Source: Bacteroidales bacterium (GTDB lineage: Bacteria; Bacteroidota; Bacteroidia; Bacteroidales; Muribaculaceae). From it: a stretch of DNA of 63,628 bases. The position numbers were made by a program, and so were the translations under genes. The notes below the pieces were generated by a model, which was not told the DNA's origin, did no database searches, and saw nothing but the letters and a program-made list of their open reading frames with translations. Within the stretch, counting starts at the first letter, position 1. Every line of letters begins with the position of its first letter. This document shows positions 61,996 to 63,628 of the stretch, in pieces. Where the stretch lies: positions 1 to 63,628 of the forward strand of contig DXXM01000017.1 in NCBI GenBank assembly GCA_019416285.1. Reading direction: 5' to 3'.

Positions 61996-63628
61996 TTATT
62001 TACGACCACCGAAGATACCGCCGAGGAAGCCACCGCCACCAGATGTGGTCGAGGTTTCCGGTTTCTTCTTGGCATCTTCAATAGCCTTGTCAAGAAGTTT
62101 ACGTATAGATTCGACTTCGCGACGAGTGGTTTCGATGGTTTTATCGACTTCTTCACGAGAACTTTTAGTGTTGATTGAGGTAAGCAATTCCTCAATCTTT
62201 TTCAGCTTGCTAAGCTGAGAGAACTCTTGCTGAATCTGGTCAAGAGAGAACTTCTCCTCGATAGCGGCCACAATCTCGCGTCGGCGTTCAAGCATTTCTT
62301 TTTCGAGACCATCGAGAATATTCTGGAACTTCTCGGCATAGGCAGCGAAACTCTCTTCGTAACTGCGACCGAGTTTAACGATAGCTTCAGATTGCATCTT
62401 GAAAATATTTTCAAGATGTCCGTCCGATACTTCCATAGCCTCGACAGCGACTTTCTGTTTTTTCTTAATAGCAGTAATCGCTTGTTTGAGGGCTTCAATT
62501 TCGGTGTTACCAAGAAGGTCAGTTTTTTCGATACTGCGACCAAGAGCATTAATGCTTTTCTCAAAGTCAGTAATGCGCGAGAGTATCTGATTGAGCTTAT
62601 TGGCAACATTAAGCGGAATTTCAAGAGATTCGTTATAACGGCGTTGCGTGTTGACAAGTTCAACGGTAACGTCCTTGATAGCGTTGCGAGTAACTTCAAA
62701 ACGATTAAGAGCCGTCGTAACGAGGTCAAAGTTCTGCGAAGCGCGAACAAAAGCATCGAGAGATTCGACGACACCGCGAGAGCGGAGAGTCTTGAGAAGT
62801 TGAGCTTGCAGGTCAACATTTTCATTGATTTTGTCCATATTCTCGCCCATGACGCGCACTGCTTCTGAAACAATGGTTACGTTCTGCTCAAAAGCAGAAC
62901 CGAAGCGTTGAGTGCAAGAGTCAAAAGTTGCCTGAAAGCGGTCGATGACGTTATTGAACGACGGTTCAAAGAGGTTGATGGTGTGGTGCAGTTTATTCAG
63001 AGCGGCAACCATGCTGACACCGAGGGTCGGCATAAGTTCATTCTGAATAAACTCGTAAAACTCGTTCTTGTCTTCACGAACCACCCTTTGAGTCTCGGCT
63101 GCAAGATGATGAGTAATTGTCGTAAGGAGCAATCCTATGAAACTTGTGGACATTGAAACGAGAACACCGGAAATAAGATTGCCGATAGTCTCGTCAGTAA
63201 TACCCTCACCATTCGGAGAAGCCCCCAAACCAATAGTGAAGAATAACAAGCCAAGGAATACACCAATGAAAGTACCCATGAGGCCTACATAGGTAGGGAA
63301 TGCAATCCGTGAGGTTGCATTATCATACAAGACATTGATTTTTCGGTCAGTCTTGTTTTGAATGACCGAAAAATCTGTGGTGCCGTGGTTCTTTTTGGTG
63401 TACTCATTCAACTCTTTGATAAGAGTGTATAGGCTGGAGCCTTCTTCCGCTACATAAGGATTAAGCTGAGAATCTTCTGCCTCACCATATACTTCATATT
63501 CGCGTTTCTTAACGAAGAAATTGCGGACTGTCTCTAACTTGGAAAAACCGGGGCGGCGTGACCCCCGAGGCCGAGGCCGCTTGACCACGGAAAATTTTTT
63601 AATTTTGCCCCCCAAGGTATCCTGGCCG
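61996..63628 (-). CDS. ZorA-like MotA/TolQ/ExbB protein with coiled-coil tail, 5' end cut by the window
   Basis: At least 539 residues; the frame runs open off the window edge, so the true start is not visible (a TTG at 63615 is only one option). Two transmembrane segments (about 106-131 and 146-168, residue numbers from that TTG) with the MotA/TolQ pattern FPTYVGLMGTFIGVFLGL and GVLVSMSTSFIGLLLTT. A very long helical/coiled-coil tail (about 190-515) and a Gly-rich end (GGGGFLGGIFGGRK) follow. ZorA proteins have such a cytoplasmic tail. The most N-terminal helix expected in ZorA is missing, and the last ~85 bases of the window look anomalous. Confidence 0.75.
   Translation of the reverse strand, partial: GQDTLGGKIKKFSVVKRPRPRGSRRPGFSKLETVRNFFVKKREYEVYGEAEDSQLNPYVAEEGSSLYTLIKELNEYTKKNHGTTDFSVIQNKTDRKINVLYDNATSRIAFPTYVGLMGTFIGVFLGLLFFTIGLGASPNGEGITDETIGNLISGVLVSMSTSFIGLLLTTITHHLAAETQRVVREDKNEFYEFIQNELMPTLGVSMVAALNKLHHTINLFEPSFNNVIDRFQATFDSCTQRFGSAFEQNVTIVSEAVRVMGENMDKINENVDLQAQLLKTLRSRGVVESLDAFVRASQNFDLVTTALNRFEVTRNAIKDVTVELVNTQRRYNESLEIPLNVANKLNQILSRITDFEKSINALGRSIEKTDLLGNTEIEALKQAITAIKKKQKVAVEAMEVSDGHLENIFKMQSEAIVKLGRSYEESFAAYAEKFQNILDGLEKEMLERRREIVAAIEEKFSLDQIQQEFSQLSKLKKIEELLTSINTKSSREEVDKTIETTRREVESIRKLLDKAIEDAKKKPETSTTSGGGGFLGGIFGGRK

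Overview
The window looks like chromosomal DNA of a Bacteroidales bacterium, probably of the Muribaculaceae type, although the family is an inference. The evidence is the TAnnTTTG / TTG promoter elements found before many genes, Bacteroidota-style families (DUF4296 lipoprotein, long LspA, DksA/TraR protein with a degenerate zinc finger, OMP-barrel receptors with carboxypeptidase-like N-domains) and Bacteroidota integrase and mob genes. Most of the window is GC-rich chromosome. It is interrupted by one lower-GC integrated element and ends at an edge that looks like a contig end.

Positions 1-39.7 kb, chromosomal backbone. A small secreted protein is followed by a five-gene operon (class I aldolase, Na+/solute symporter, Fe-alcohol dehydrogenase, PdxA-like dehydrogenase, DUF1537 kinase) that looks like a catabolic route for a four-carbon sugar acid or a longer precursor. 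Next come tRNA-Gln, a secreted esterase, an M48 protease, a Tat-exported TIGR04076 protein with a nitroreductase lipoprotein, ileS-dksA/traR-lspA-DUF4296, a 377-bp MITE-like element with strong RNA-like folding, a TonB-type receptor, rpsF-rpsR-rplI, a large OMP-barrel protein and mutS. These are followed by SIMPL and PAS proteins, a thioredoxin-like protein / membrane HTH regulator / outer-membrane receptor trio, an acyltransferase-VOC pair, an AraC regulator, a DUF1846 protein and a TolC-HlyD-MFS efflux operon.

Positions 39.75-60.63 kb, integrative mobilizable element of about 20.9 kb in tRNA-Lys(TTT). Its ends are a 13-bp direct repeat of the tRNA 3' end (39749-39761 and 60614-60626). It has a tyrosine integrase preceded by a cluster of GTGAACA repeats (one more lies near the right end), two excisionase-like HTH genes, a MobA-like protein and a relaxase, an oriT-like hairpin, and decayed genes. 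The cargo is a XusABC-type xenosiderophore uptake operon with a divergent LytS/LytTR two-component system and a PepSY-like protein, a second TolC-HlyD-MFS efflux operon closely similar to the chromosomal copy beside the tRNA, a degenerate RteB/NtrC-like regulator, a structured RNA candidate with its own promoter and terminator, and a HicAB toxin-antitoxin pair. The original tRNA terminator appears to be left stranded beyond the right end.

Positions 60.63 kb to the end. After about 640 bp without a convincing gene come two minus-strand genes resembling ZorB (MotB/OmpA-like) and ZorA (MotA-like stator with a long coiled-coil tail). This is a partial or orphan Zorya-type anti-phage motor, cut by the window edge.

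The most striking new signals are: a short leader peptide with a conserved ENWKST ending before both efflux operons, with only synonymous differences in that motif and a covarying palindrome at the promoter; the folded RNA at about 59.47-59.70 kb; the structured MITE-like element; and a complete XusABC-like siderophore module with its own signalling genes on a mobilizable element.
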